A stretch of DNA of 64,000 nucleotides from contig JAADKB010000001.1 in the NCBI GenBank assembly GCA_009982845.1, forward strand, positions 1 through 64,000, written 5' to 3'. This stretch comes from Delphinella strobiligena. Lineage: Eukaryota > Ascomycota > Dothideomycetes > Dothideales > Dothioraceae. Positions 11,514 to 22,899 of this stretch are shown here, piece after piece (position 1 is the first letter of the stretch; every line of letters begins with the position of its first letter). The position numbers were made by a program, and so were the translations under genes. The notes beneath the pieces were generated by a model, which saw only the letters and a list, made by a program, of their open reading frames with translations, was not told where the DNA came from and ran no database searches.

Positions 11514-12433
11514 GCTTTCTACTGTTCCGAGCCGCTTCTAAGCTCGAGCCGCATGCCGCAGAGACGGTTCGAACCTTGGGGCCGCACAAGATCTACCTGT
11601 AATACTTGACTTCCCGTCGTTGAGCCTCTTTTCCTTCCTACTCGTGCAACACGCACTGTCGATCCTTGCTGCTGCTGATAATCGCTGTGGCTCGTTGTGC
11701 GGTCCTTGTGGCTAATGAGATGGCCCTTATGTCATTTATGATGCGTTTTGTGGCGTTTTGTTACAAACTTTCTTGACTCCGCGTCGCCATGTGTCGAGAA
11801 GGAGAAAACGACTTGGACAAGCATATTATCACCCTGGGGAAGCGCCGAGTCTTGTAGCCAATATCTAACCGACCATATCCCCGAGATAATAGATGAATTA
11901 TCCCAATCTGTCCAAGCATCGCATCTCCACCAATTGTACCATGCGCGTGCACGAGGTGCGCGTGGCCCCCGGCTTGCAGAGCTTGAGGCTGAACCACGAA
12001 CCTGTTTTACCCCCCGCCACACCCAGGAAAATCATGCTTTTGTTTCATATTGCGCATGAGAACTCGTCCACATGCCATATAGCCTGCTCATGCCTCGAAG
12101 AAGTCGGAAGACTGATGATCCGACGCCTTCATGAGCCTGATCAATTTCTTCTTCATTCTCTCTTCACACACTTGAGCCAGATCAATTTCTTCTTCATTCT
12201 CTCTTCATATACTTGAGCCACTGTACTGGTGCTCAAATTACGAGTGCATTATTACGCAGCACTTTGAATGACACAATGCGCCAGTCGAAAAGGTATTCGC
12301 TGCAGATACAGATAGAATCAACGAAACAATTAAAGCATACGCCAGACTCCTTTGCACGCGCCTCCATGTGCGAGCAAGGGTATCGGGATCATCTTCAAAC
12401 TCCACAATCTCAACATGCAGTCCATCCTCAAAC
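11514..12433. other. Intergenic region with a 41-bp tandem duplication
   Basis: It holds the SSK2 promoter and the ammonium transporter 3' flank. Apart from the tandem duplication at 12139-12220 I see only short open frames with no domain signature. Confidence 0.5.
12139..12220. repeat. 41-bp direct tandem duplication
   Basis: Two adjacent 41-bp units (12139-12179 and 12180-12220), each beginning GATCAATTTCTTCTTC and ending ACTTGAGCCA or similar. By eye they differ at two positions, where CACACA in the first copy is CATATA in the second. Both changes are C-to-T at CpA. Confidence 0.85.
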
Positions 12434-14184
12434 CTACCCAGCAGGCGTCACATCTCCAGTTATCGGCGGATGCGCCCCCAAGGGATGCATTGACACTACC
12501 TGCGGCTGATAATCTCCCGCATGCATAGGCATTGCCACTCCAACAGCCGGTGCAAACACGGGTGAAGGAGCCGCAGAACCCTTTTCCGACATCGCATCTG
12601 TTGTATCTGCATCCATCGGCTTGAGGTCACGTGCAATCTCAACGTAGTCGTACTGAGAAGTCTCTGTGTCAGCCCAGATACCGATACAGAGTAAGAAGGC
12701 AACTCACTGCAAATTCACCAATCTCGACATCGTCCATGCCCATGTCTTCTTCTTCCTCCGAGGCCCGGAGGGTGAGGGCAGGTATGAATTTGCTAAGACC
12801 ATGCATAACGTAGAGAATAGCGAGGGTGCCGACAAAAGAGTAGCTTCCACCTGCAACGGAGTCGGCTAATTGAATGTATAGCTGTTTCCAGTTGTGGTTG
12901 AGAAATCCACCAGGAATTACAGTAACTCCATCCAGATGGGCTATGTAATCACTAGGGAGTTGTCAGCAAAATTGACCCTAAATCCATCATATTGAGCAAT
13001 CGAGCCCACTCACGCAGCGAAGAAAGCTGTACAGATATTTCCAATAAATCCACCAACGGCATGCACGGCAAAGATATCGAGCGCGTCATCGCAGCGCATG
13101 AAATACTTCAGCTTGGTAGCATAATTGCATCCAGTGCCAGCAACAACGCCATACACGACCGCAGACCAAGCCGGTACGTATCCAGAACCTGGAGTGATGG
13201 CCACAAGACCAGCCACAACGCCTGAGCAGAAGCCTACGGTCGACCACTTTTTCTCCAGCCGATAGTCGATTAGGCACCATGTTATGCCGCCAACGCAGGC
13301 AGCAAGATTGGTGACTACTGCGGCCATGACGGCACGCATGTTTGCGCTCAATGCGCTACCAGCGTTGAATCCGAACCATCCCACCCAGAGAAAAACGGTC
13401 CCAATAACGATATGGGTTACGTTGTGCGGACGGTAGTTGAGTTCATGAGTGCCGTGACCCTTCCTGCGGCCAAGGACGAACGAATAAGCCAGAGCAGCAC
13501 AGCCCGATGAGATATGAACAGGCGTGCCTCCAGCAAAGTCGAGTCCGCCAAATCGGTATACCCATCCCGCAGGGTTCCACGTCCAACACGCAATGGCATC
13601 GTAGATGAGAGTAGTCCAGATGAACATGAATATGACACACGGCAATATACGACCTCTTTCCGCGACTGCGCCAGTGGCAATGGCAATAGTGATGGCGGCA
13701 AACATGCCCTGATAGACGGCGTACAGAAGGTCGGGGATCCGATCAGATCCAACGCTCGGCCTAGCAAGCACGTTTCTGTACCCGAAGTTGTCGAGGGCGC
13801 CCATGTATAGGCCGGCTTTGTGTGAGAAGGCTAAAGAAAAGCCCCAGAAGAACCACTGGAAGGAAACGACGGCTGTTCCCATGACCGAAAGCCAGATAAG
13901 AGAGAGTGCTGACTTCCGACGAGCGAGTCCAGAATAGAAGAAGCCAACGCCTGGGATCATGAGAAGGACCAATGCCGTAGCTGTGATCATCCATGCTATA
14001 TCTCCGCTCTTGCAAACTCGTCAGCGATTCGTCGACATGAGGTCAGGTTCTGTCTTTGGATGTTCACCTCGTAGAAGACGTTGAGATCATTGGTGAGAGA
14101 ATTGCCGCCAGTGTTAATGGTACCATTATAAGGAATCAATGGTACGTAACTCGTCTTCGCAATACTAGATCCATTGCTGTCCAT
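12434..14184 (-). CDS. Ammonium transporter, Amt/Mep family, Mep2-like
   Basis: A 524-residue plasma-membrane ammonium permease. Four exons: 14068-14184, 13014-14008, 12708-12951, 12434-12652; all phases close (0, 2, 0). The N-terminal extracellular part carries N-x-S/T sites, then SGDIAWMI begins the first membrane helix and FFYSGLARRKSALS is the family signature. The twin channel histidines are present: GGTPVHISSG (about residue 204) and DIFAVHAVGG (about 355). Yeast Mep1/Mep3 have Glu at the first position while Mep2 has His, so this is Mep2-like and could also act as a nitrogen sensor (inference). The C-terminal cytosolic tail has about 95 residues with a Pro-rich end. I chose MDSNGSS at 14184; an in-frame ATG 26 codons upstream (MSPQNLS) is an alternative. 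It is divergent from CUS2. Confidence 0.93.
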
Positions 14185-15003
14185 GCTGTGTTTGAATTTC
14201 TGCTTCACGAAGCAGCAGTAAGGCCCGAGGGAGGTAGTTTGAGATAGATTCTGTGGGCTCATGAAAGGTTGTTCGAGGGGAGAAAAACTTAACGATAGTG
14301 GTGTCACGGTCGACTGGGACGTGGTGTGACAATATCGGACAGAGACAAAGGTTTATGGATGCAGCGAGGTGGAATGATCACATAAGAGTATACATGAGGA
14401 TTTGGAGGGTCTATCGCATGCGGTACACAATACATGTAATCCGATGGGATAGTCGTTGGATGCATTCCTCGGGTTGGCTTGACAGCCCGGGGTGTGGAAT
14501 GCATGGTCGATGGGCAGCTGGATACGGATACCAGGTTACAAGATACGACGAACAGTGCAGGTATATCAGCCAGACCTGGACTCCCATTGCGCCGCATTGG
14601 CATGCTTTCCATGTTTACAAATAGAAATGTTGAAGGACAGTTCCGTTGTCTTGATTGTGCAGTCTGTCAGTCCCCTGTCGCAATGATCGATCGTGTCGAA
14701 CCATCACTGCATCGAAAGTGCAGAGTGTGAACGAGGACGGTCAAAGGTTGAAAGGTCTGCTGGACGATTTCGTGGACATGCAAATGTACCTATGTATAAG
14801 GTAAGGTACCTTGAAATAACCATGTCCGAATTAAGGTCAGCAAGGCCAAGATGAACAGGTTAGCGGCAGAACTCGGTCCTCGGCATGACGAAGTGGCACG
14901 TGCCCTCCTAGGCACATTGATCTCACAGAGGTACCTTACGAATACACCAGGCAGACAACTTCTTTACTTTCCACAGACAACGAGATCCAAAAGTCAGGAC
15001 AAG
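14185..15003. other. Divergent promoter region between the ammonium transporter and CUS2
   Basis: About 820 bp between two start codons. I see no supported gene and no clear GATA-factor cluster by eye. An in-frame ATG at 14851 could extend CUS2 by 51 residues, but that extension is not family-like. Confidence 0.45.
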
Positions 15004-16593
15004 ATGGCGGAATCACTCGGACCTCATCGCGGTATTCCGCCAGCGAACGATGCCATGTCAGCGGCGCGCGTGACGTTTCCACAGACGGAAGAAGAGTTCA
15101 AGAATGATGTCCGAGTGTCATTCGACCGGCTGAATAACAAATGGGTGCTCGAGGACGACGACGGCAGCGAGTGGGAATGGAACGAAACGATATCTAAATG
15201 GGTTCCTTCGGTATGAATTGGCCACATTCAAATCCAGGAGCCTGCGCCTTTTAGCGACAAGTCTAATTCACATGGGGGAATCCACTAATGCATTGACTGC
15301 ATCAACAGCTGGATGAGGCAGACATTGAGCTACAGCAGCGCGCCTACAAAATTGAAGGTGTCGATGAGGAAGCCAATACGGCGGCTGAGAACAACAAGAA
15401 GCGCAAGGCCGAGATCAAGGTAATGAATTAATGAATTAATGAATAACATGACCACAATGCCCAAACTGACACGCCGTCTTCTCTGCAGCAGGGAGCGGGT
15501 GAAAATAAAAAGGCCAAGAACGAATCGAATGAACGGCCGAACAGCGCCATTTACGTATCGGGCATTCCTCTCGATGCTGAATTTGATGAGATTAACAATG
15601 TCTTCAAGAAGTACGGCCTCATTGAAGAAGACATTCACACAGGCCTGCCCAAGATCAAGATGTACGCCAACGACGATGGCAGCTTCAAGGGCGATGCCCG
15701 TATCAGTATGATCTTGTCCTCTCGTCACCACCTTCGAAGCCTTCCCTAACAGAGTGTCGTTTACAGTCTATTTCAAACCCCAGTCCGTACCACTCGCCAT
15801 TCAAATGCTCGATAGCTCCGACTTCCGCACTGGTAGCGAGGGTAGCATGAAGGTCGAACTCGCCGACTTCAGCGCGTGGAAGAATGCGCCGGCACAGAAG
15901 GAGGTGTCACTCGAGAGCATCAAAAAGAAACGTTCCAAGGCAGACCGTGCAATGGCAATTAAAAAGACGCAGGAAATGAACGCCAGACTCGCCGATTGGG
16001 ATGATGACGATGTCAGCGTCGTCAACCCACCGCCCAACCCGACCAAGTACAACAAGATGGTGGTCCTGAAGCACATGTTCACCCTGCAAGAGCTTGAGGT
16101 TCGACCATTAAACTCCCTCTCATTGATCTCTCGGTGCTGACACGAGCCTTAGGAGGATCCGGCCTCTCTCCTAGAGATCAAAGAGGACATTCGCGACGAA
16201 GCCAACAACTACGGCGACGTCACCAATACCGTCCTTTACGACCTCGAACCATCAGGCGTCGTGACTGTCCGCTTCAAGGATGCCGAAAGCGCTACCAAAT
16301 GCGCCGCTGCATTCGATGGTCGCGGTTTCTCTGGTCGCAAGATTATCGCATATGTTCCCGAGCAAAAGGAACAGTATAGTAAGAGCAGTAAGGCCGGTCG
16401 AGATGGCCTCTACGACGTTGATGACGATGACGTGGGCGACGAGGACAAGACCGACAACGCTCAAGACTCGGCCATCGAGGGACACCGGACACTTGTCGCC
16501 GAACACACCGACGAAAAGGGGAACAACGTTGACGGAGGTCTGAAGACCATGGCGCCCAGTGTTGATGACGAGAAGAGGCGAGCTGCAGTCTGA
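15004..16593 (+). CDS. CUS2: CUS2/HTATSF1-type U2 snRNP-associated splicing factor
   Basis: A 435-residue nuclear RNA-binding protein; in yeast Cus2 works with U2 snRNA and SF3b before the branch site is bound. Five exons: 15004-15210, 15309-15419, 15489-15705, 15767-16098, 16153-16593. The N-terminal WEWNETISKWVP resembles the tryptophan-rich segment of Tat-SF1. RRM1 begins with SAIYVSGIPLDAEFDEI and has an RNP1-like GDARIIYF made by splicing. A basic linker (SIKKKRSKADRAM) follows, then RRM2 with KMVVLKHMFT and SGVVTVRFK. The C-terminus is acidic. The intron after exon 2 holds three copies of AATGAATT. Start chosen at MAESLGPH, where conserved sequence begins; 14851 is the alternative. Confidence 0.88.
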
Positions 16594-17455
16594 AACTGTT
16601 GCTTTTGCTGAGCCAGACGTCTGGTGTGGCACATTGAACATTGTATCCTGACTTTGAAGTCATCATGCCGTCCTGAACGGAGCCTACGAGGCTCATATTG
16701 ACCAACACTGCATTGATTATTCAGTCAGTGGTCAATGAGTAGATTATTATCGAGTACTTTCAGCGAGTCCTTTCTCTTCACACTCTTCTCCTTTGCATTA
16801 TGAGTAGACCATGTGACTCTGTTTTGCTCCAATCATTAAATTTAGGTTGGTTATGCTGTTCATCTTTCACCCTTTCAAGCCCACACCATATTTGCAAAAA
16901 TGTCATCAAAGCTTCCTCGCAAATGGCAGGAACTAAAGTCTTTCAACCCACTCCCCCGCCTCCGATGCGTAATAATCTAATCACAAAACGATAATATCCA
17001 TATCCACGAAATTGTATAGGTACCTTCTGCACAGATATCTCTGTGGCGTGTAGAGCAGAAAATACAAAAGTGCATGATCCATCAGTGAACAGGGTCGCCG
17101 AACCGAATTTGTGACGTTCCGTTCCGAATATTTCACATTCCAGAAAACAGCCCGTATTTTTACTTGATGGAAGCATTTATCTGTATGTGGTGGTTTATTA
17201 GTTTCCCCTCATATTGGGTCGGCAAAATCATGCTACATTTCTTTTGCTCACTTTCACAGTGGTGCTGTACAGGACTTAAATTGAAAGCAAACTTCGTATA
17301 TTCATTTCTGGGGTGGGACTCGCGTCCAAAAGCCTTAATCTCACTCTTCCAAGATAAGAACCGGATATGTACAAAAGCTCTTCGAAACTTAATCGTCATC
17401 ATCATTCCATTCATTTTTCTTCTCTTATAGTCCATGGAAACCACTGCCCGCTCAA
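16594..17455. other. Gene-free stretch between CUS2 and the sugar permease (tail to tail)
   Basis: It holds the 3' flanks of two convergent genes. It is mildly AT-rich, with no open frame showing domain features. Confidence 0.5.
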
Positions 17456-19113
17456 TCAAAGCGGAGATGAGGAAGTATTGGAGTCGACCTGCTCAATCTG
17501 AACCGTGCCAGCTTTCTTCTCATCCGTGCCATCGTAGTGAGCGACTGTAGTGGCAAAGGGGTCGACAGAAGTGCTGCCGAACTTGCGTGCGCTGACTTTA
17601 GTCTCAAAGAGCATGTCGAGCTCAGCGTAGGTGCGACCCTTGGGCTCAGGAAGTCTGAAGAAAGTCCACAGCCAGCAAAGAGCGCACATGGCGGCCCAGA
17701 AAAAGGCAGACTTGGCGCCCCAGCCCCAGGCCGTGGGGTTCAGCATGCGAGGAGTCAGGATGTTGGTGCTGATGCCGAGGATGTTGTAGAAGTTGCGGGC
17801 GAGGACGACCGTCTTTTGGCGGAGGCGCGTAGACGACAGTTCGGCGACTAGGGAGTAGCATACTGGACCGACGGTCGCGTCGTAGGTGAAGGTGTAGACG
17901 AGGAGGAGGGATCCGATGGCCCATTGGGCACCCGAGTTGTGCTTGGAGGCGATGCCGCAGAAGCCGACGATCAGGAGGAGTGCGCACATGAAGGTTTGGC
18001 CCGCGAGGTAGAGGGTGCGACGGCCGAACTTGGTCATGAGGAACCATGATGACATGGTGCCGATGGCACCCAGAGCGTAGAGAGCGATGGACATGGTGAA
18101 GGAGTTGGAAGTGCTGAGACCAGCCTGCTCGTAGAAGTAGGTGGAGTAGCCCATAAAGGTGGAACCGCAAAGCGTCTGTATGGCCCAGACGCAGCAGACA
18201 ATCTCTGTACGGCGGAGATCGGTACCTTTGAAGCAGTCCTTGTACGAAGTGCCCTCGGATGCAGCTTTTTCCAGCTCGTTGGTGTGAACCATCATCGCAA
18301 TCGTCTCATCAGGGTTGAAGTTGGCTGGATCCGAGGTGAGTCGGTCGAGCATCTGTTTGGCCTCTTCCTTGCGACCCTTGCGGACAAGCCACCAAGGAGA
18401 TTCGGGAGCGAAGCAGATACCGATCATCAGAGGGACAGGCCACATCCACTGAAGTGCAAACGGAAGCTTGTAAGCGAGGGCATCGGTACGGCCACTCATG
18501 GCCTTGGGAACGCCAGCGGCAATGAGCTGACCGAGGACCCAGCAGAGATTGACGTATGTGGTGAGATAAGCACGAAGGCCGACAGGGCAGACCTCAGCAG
18601 CGTATGTGGCAGTGAGTGTTTGGAATACACCCCATGGGAGACCACAACTGTTCATTGTTAGCCAGATTGTTTTGAATATCAATATGCCGCGACAACTCAC
18701 AGAATCTCGCCAACCAAAAGCATCGTGATGTTTTGAGCAAAGAAAGTAATGAAAATGAAGGAAGTGACCATCATAAGAGCACCGATCATGGTCTTCTTGA
18801 AACCAAAGCGATCGGCAACGATACCGGCGAAGAAAAGGCCAAGAATCTCTCCAACAAGAGCACCATTGGAGAGACCGGATTGCCACGGTGCAGACACTTG
18901 ATAGGTGCCATCACTAGCGAGGGATCCAAACTTCTTGTTGAATGCAGGTAGGGCATAGAACGAACCGATGAGGACAACATCAAAACCCTCCATGATGATG
19001 CAGGTACTCAAAAGCATCGACCATGCGATAGCCTTGGGGTACGCCTTTTGAGCATCGTATTTGACATTGACGTCAAGGTCCACAGTGTGGAGATCTTCGA
19101 CTGCGACTGACAT
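17456..19113 (-). CDS. MFS sugar permease, alpha-glucoside/maltose transporter type
   Basis: A 534-residue proton-coupled sugar porter of the major facilitator superfamily. Two exons: 18701-19113 and 17456-18647 (GTGAGT...ACAG, phase 2). The cytosolic N-terminus is followed by EGFDVVLIGSFYALPAF, which resembles yeast MAL11/AGT1-type permeases. GIVADRFGFKKT lies in the loop between TM2 and TM3, PESPWWLVRKGR is the sugar-porter motif after TM6, and KFGRRTLYL and PEPKGRTYAELD close the second half; 12 hydrophobic segments are visible. It is divergent from a GH13 maltase across a 1.56-kb shared region, the arrangement of fungal MAL clusters, which supports maltose or a related alpha-glucoside as substrate (inference). 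Confidence 0.93.
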
Positions 19114-20676
19114 ATTGGTGATGGGAGTGCTGTCAATTGAGGGGAGCGAGAGTGAAGTGCTATTGGAGTGTGTAAGTCCGCGGGCTAGAACGAGAGAAGA
19201 CCGATGCGGTGTGGATGCCCATTTACTTGGGGGCGGTATAGAGGTATTATATAGAGAAAGATGGTAATGATGTCTGAATGGTCGACGATACACTTCCCCA
19301 GACAGGTTTCCCCATCCGAACTAGCGATGGTTTCCGCAATAACATGGAGACGACACAGCATGTCCGCTACGTACCGAGGAGAAAAAAGCCTGATGTACTC
19401 ACCAGACCTGGTATAGGGAGTTAGGGTTGTGAGCACAGACTTCGTGAAGCGCCTCCAGTCCAGTCGGACCGACAGTGCGCCACAGACAGGCCATCTCGTA
19501 CATTGGCAAGTCGATAGCCCCGTCGAGAACACGACAGACTGTGGGGGGGGGGGGGGGCAAATGCCTGTCGGAGACATTCTGTCGTGTGCCTCTTCAAACG
19601 TTGCGGGCCGGGATGGAGATCATAGATCACTGGTGTTCTAAAAGTTGCATATTCCCCGCGATCTCGTGAGCACTACGTGCGGGGTATGATTTTCAAGGGA
19701 TCGAAAAGGTGTGGAATCTTCTATGCATTCACTCTGACGTCGGTCCTCCAAAAGGCCATCTGAAATGGCATCCTCCACGATGAATCAAGCGGCCATCAAA
19801 TGTACCTGCAACGAGTCCCTATCCTTGGTCGTCATCTTATGTAACGCACGTCTTTTTGCTCATCACTCACATGTTCATGACAAGTAGTACCATGTAAGAT
19901 GAGTAACGCACATCTCGGCCCGATAGCAAATCCTTTGGAAAACGCGTAGTGGCGCATCTATCTCACGCTGTTGAACCATATATCCGGTACCAATTGAGCG
20001 ATACTTACGATGTTTCTTGTTTGCGGTCCGTAAATCTCACGTCCGCGGTTCACGATTCATGGGAACTGGGGCAGCATATCTGGGGTATGGAGAAGGCAGG
20101 ACAACAGTGTGGGTGCTAGCGTACCACGCCTCCACGATAGAAGCCGCTCAATCATGCCGGCTTATTGAACTCAGAGTCACGGTCCGAGTAACGACCAATC
20201 AGATGGCTAAAGCATCCTCGAGCGGCATTACGGCCCGACTAGCACAGCTCAGCCGCTCTCTCTTTATACAAGAACCACCAAAGGTTTTGCAGGATGCTGA
20301 CACAAGTCTCACGGTCCGGGATACCACCAATGAGTGCTCGATATCAAGTATATTGTGGTTGACTATCGTCGGACAACGTAGATTAGAACCGTCTTTATCC
20401 TCATGGAGTGAGCAAAGACTAAAGAGCGAGGGACCCACTTTGCTTGAATGATAAGCAGCCCGAGGGAGAATAAATGAGCTCACATTCGTATTTGGAAGTC
20501 AGCACTTACATTCCTCTTCTCATCTTGTCTTCATCTCACTGGCAATCTTCTCCTCTACATCCTTTCACAAGGCAAACGCACGGTCTGAGCCCATCTCTGC
20601 TAAAACGCCACTGCCCTTTATCATCCTGGTCATCATCGTCTTCTTCCAGTAGTCTTTTTTCTTGCTTCATTTTAAC
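19114..20676. promoter_or_regulatory. Shared divergent promoter of permease and maltase with four CGGWCCG sites
   Basis: It contains four 7-bp sites of the form CGG-W-CCG: CGGACCG at 19465-19471 and CGGTCCG at 20024-20030, 20180-20186 and 20312-20318. Inverted CGG half-sites are typical Zn2Cys6 targets. The last two sit in similar 24-bp contexts (18 of 24 identical) that each end in a CCAAT box (about 20195 and 20328). Chance expectation for CGGWCCG in 1.56 kb is about 0.2. A 15-base poly-G run lies at 19543-19557. I see no coding gene here. Function as an operator is inference. Confidence 0.55.
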
Positions 20677-22448
20677 ATGACGATTGCGCAGCGCCCATGG
20701 TGGAAAGATGGTGTCGTCTACCAGATCTACCCTGCCAGCTTTAAAGACTCCAACGGGGATGGTGTTGGCGATATCCCTGGTATTACGCAAAGCTTAGATT
20801 ATATCCAGTCACTCGGAGGAGACATCATCTGGGTTTGCCCAATGTATGATTCTCCTCAGATTGATATGGGATACGATATTTCCGACTATGAAAAGGTCTA
20901 CCCACCATATGGCACTGTTGCCGACATGGAGGAGCTCATTCAAAAATGTCACAATAGAGGCATGCGGATCCTCCTCGACCTGGTAATCAACCACACTTCA
21001 GACCAGCACAAGTGGTTCCAAGAGTCACGATCGTCCAAGGACAACCCCAAGCGTGACTGGTACATCTGGAGACCTGCAAAGTACGACGCGCAAGGTAAAC
21101 GTCAACCTCCAAACAACTGGCGCTCCAACTTTGGAGGAAGCGTATGGGAGTGGGATGAACACACTGAAGAATATTATCTACATCTCTTCGTCCCAGAGCA
21201 ACCCGACCTCAATTGGGAGAACGACAAGACGCGAGAAGCAATATACGCGAGCTCTATGACATTCTGGCTTGAAAGGGGTGTTGATGGCTTCAGAGTGGAC
21301 ACTGTGAACATGTATAGCAAGACCCCGGACTACCGAGATGCGCCAATTACAGATCCAGGCGCGGAATGGCAAGAAGCTGGAAAGATATACTGCAATGGTC
21401 CAAGGATGCCCGAATACCTCAGAGAGATGAACGCTATTCTGTCCCGGTACGATGCCATGACAGTGGGAGAATGTCCCCATACGCCAGATCCTGCGAGGGT
21501 TTTGCAATATGTCAGCGCACAAGAAAAGCAATTGAACATGGTACGTATTCTGCCTCGTGTGCGACTATTCTGCTCTGACTGTGTCTTCAGGTCTTCCAAT
21601 TCGATACTGTTGACATAGGTATGGGTTCAGTCTTCAAGTTCCAGACCACCCCTTTCAATTGGAAGTTGGCCGATATCAAAGACTCCGTGGGTCGCACGCA
21701 GAGCATCATCAAGGGAACGGATGCTTGGACAACAGTGTTCATGGAGAACCATGATCAAGCACGCTGCGTTTCTCGCTTTGGGGACGACTCTCCAAAATGG
21801 CGCGTTCGATCTGGCAAAATGCTGGCCTTGATGAATGCCGCATTGAGTGGAACGCTATACATTTATCAAGGTCAGGAACTTGGCATGATCAACATACCCC
21901 GTGATTGGCCCATTGAGGAATACAAAGACGTCGAGTCTAGCAACTATTACAAAATGGTTGCAGAGCGGAGTGGCAATGATCCAACGAAGCTTGCTGAAGC
22001 ACACCGTGCAATTCAATATCTTGCACGTGATCACGCCCGCACGCCGATGCAGTGGACCTCAAGCCTTCCAAATGGAGGGTTCACTACCCCAGACGCGCAA
22101 CCCTGGATGAGAGTCAACACATCGACGGAAGAGATCAATGTCGCCCAGCAACTTGGCGACAAGGATTCTGTGATGGCCTTCTGGAGGCGAATGCTCCAGG
22201 TCCGCAAGCAATACAACAATCTCTTCGTGCATGGTGACTTTAAGCTTGTCGATGAACAGAACGAGCATGTATTTTCATTCGTCAAGGAGTGGAGGAACCA
22301 GAAGGCGTTGGTGATTTGCAACTTCTCAGGGGAGGAGAAAACATTGCCTAGAGAGGTGGATGGCCATTACAAGTTCTTGTTGGGCAATGTGGATGTACGT
22401 GGTGATGCACTGGAACCATGGGAGGCAAGAATTTATATAGTGGAGTGA
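20677..22448 (+). CDS. GH13 alpha-glucosidase (maltase), intracellular
   Basis: A 573-residue enzyme that releases glucose from maltose or isomaltose-type oligosaccharides in the cytosol. Two exons: 20677-21540 and 21591-22448 (GTACGT...TCAG, phase 0). There is no signal peptide. WWKDGVVYQIYPASFKDSNGDGVGD is split here as WWKDGVVYQIYP and SFKDSNGDGVGD, the GH13 oligo-1,6-glucosidase/maltase start. The catalytic triad is visible: nucleophile Asp208 in GFRVDTVN, acid Glu265 in TVGECPH and transition-state Asp343 in MENHDQAR; LDLVINHTSDQH is conserved region I. Length matches yeast maltases of about 580 residues. It is divergent from the permease and shares its promoter, so coordinated induction by alpha-glucosides is likely. 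The 3' flank has GATT repeats and then the LINE tail 230 bp away. Confidence 0.95.
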
Positions 22449-22899
22449 TCAGGCATGATGATTGACAGGATTGATTGATTGATTGATTATTTCATACGCT
22501 ATGCGCTTGCCACTGGAAGCATGAGCGGCTACTAATTTTACTTGTTTACTAATTATACAAATATTTGAGGTCTGCGCCTCATTCTGCAGCTTGGACTGTT
22601 ACAGTGCCCGTGCACCTGTTTGTCTAGTTGGTTTTACAGCTAGTGCTGTAGTCAGTGTGCGTTCCTACATAAGGTTTCTTTTTTTTTTTTTTTTTATCCT
22701 TTTTTATCCTCACTTTCTGACTTGCCTTCCCTTTCTCCTATCTCGTCCCCTTAGTCTCCCTGTTCGGCTTCTTCCTCCCTCCTTCTATGTTCCTCTGCAA
22801 AGTCTAATCTTCCTATGTCTATTACGTACTTAATAGTTGCTTAGACTATATCTATATCCGCTTTCTATTAGTCTATTAGCCTATCTTTATAAAGCTGTT

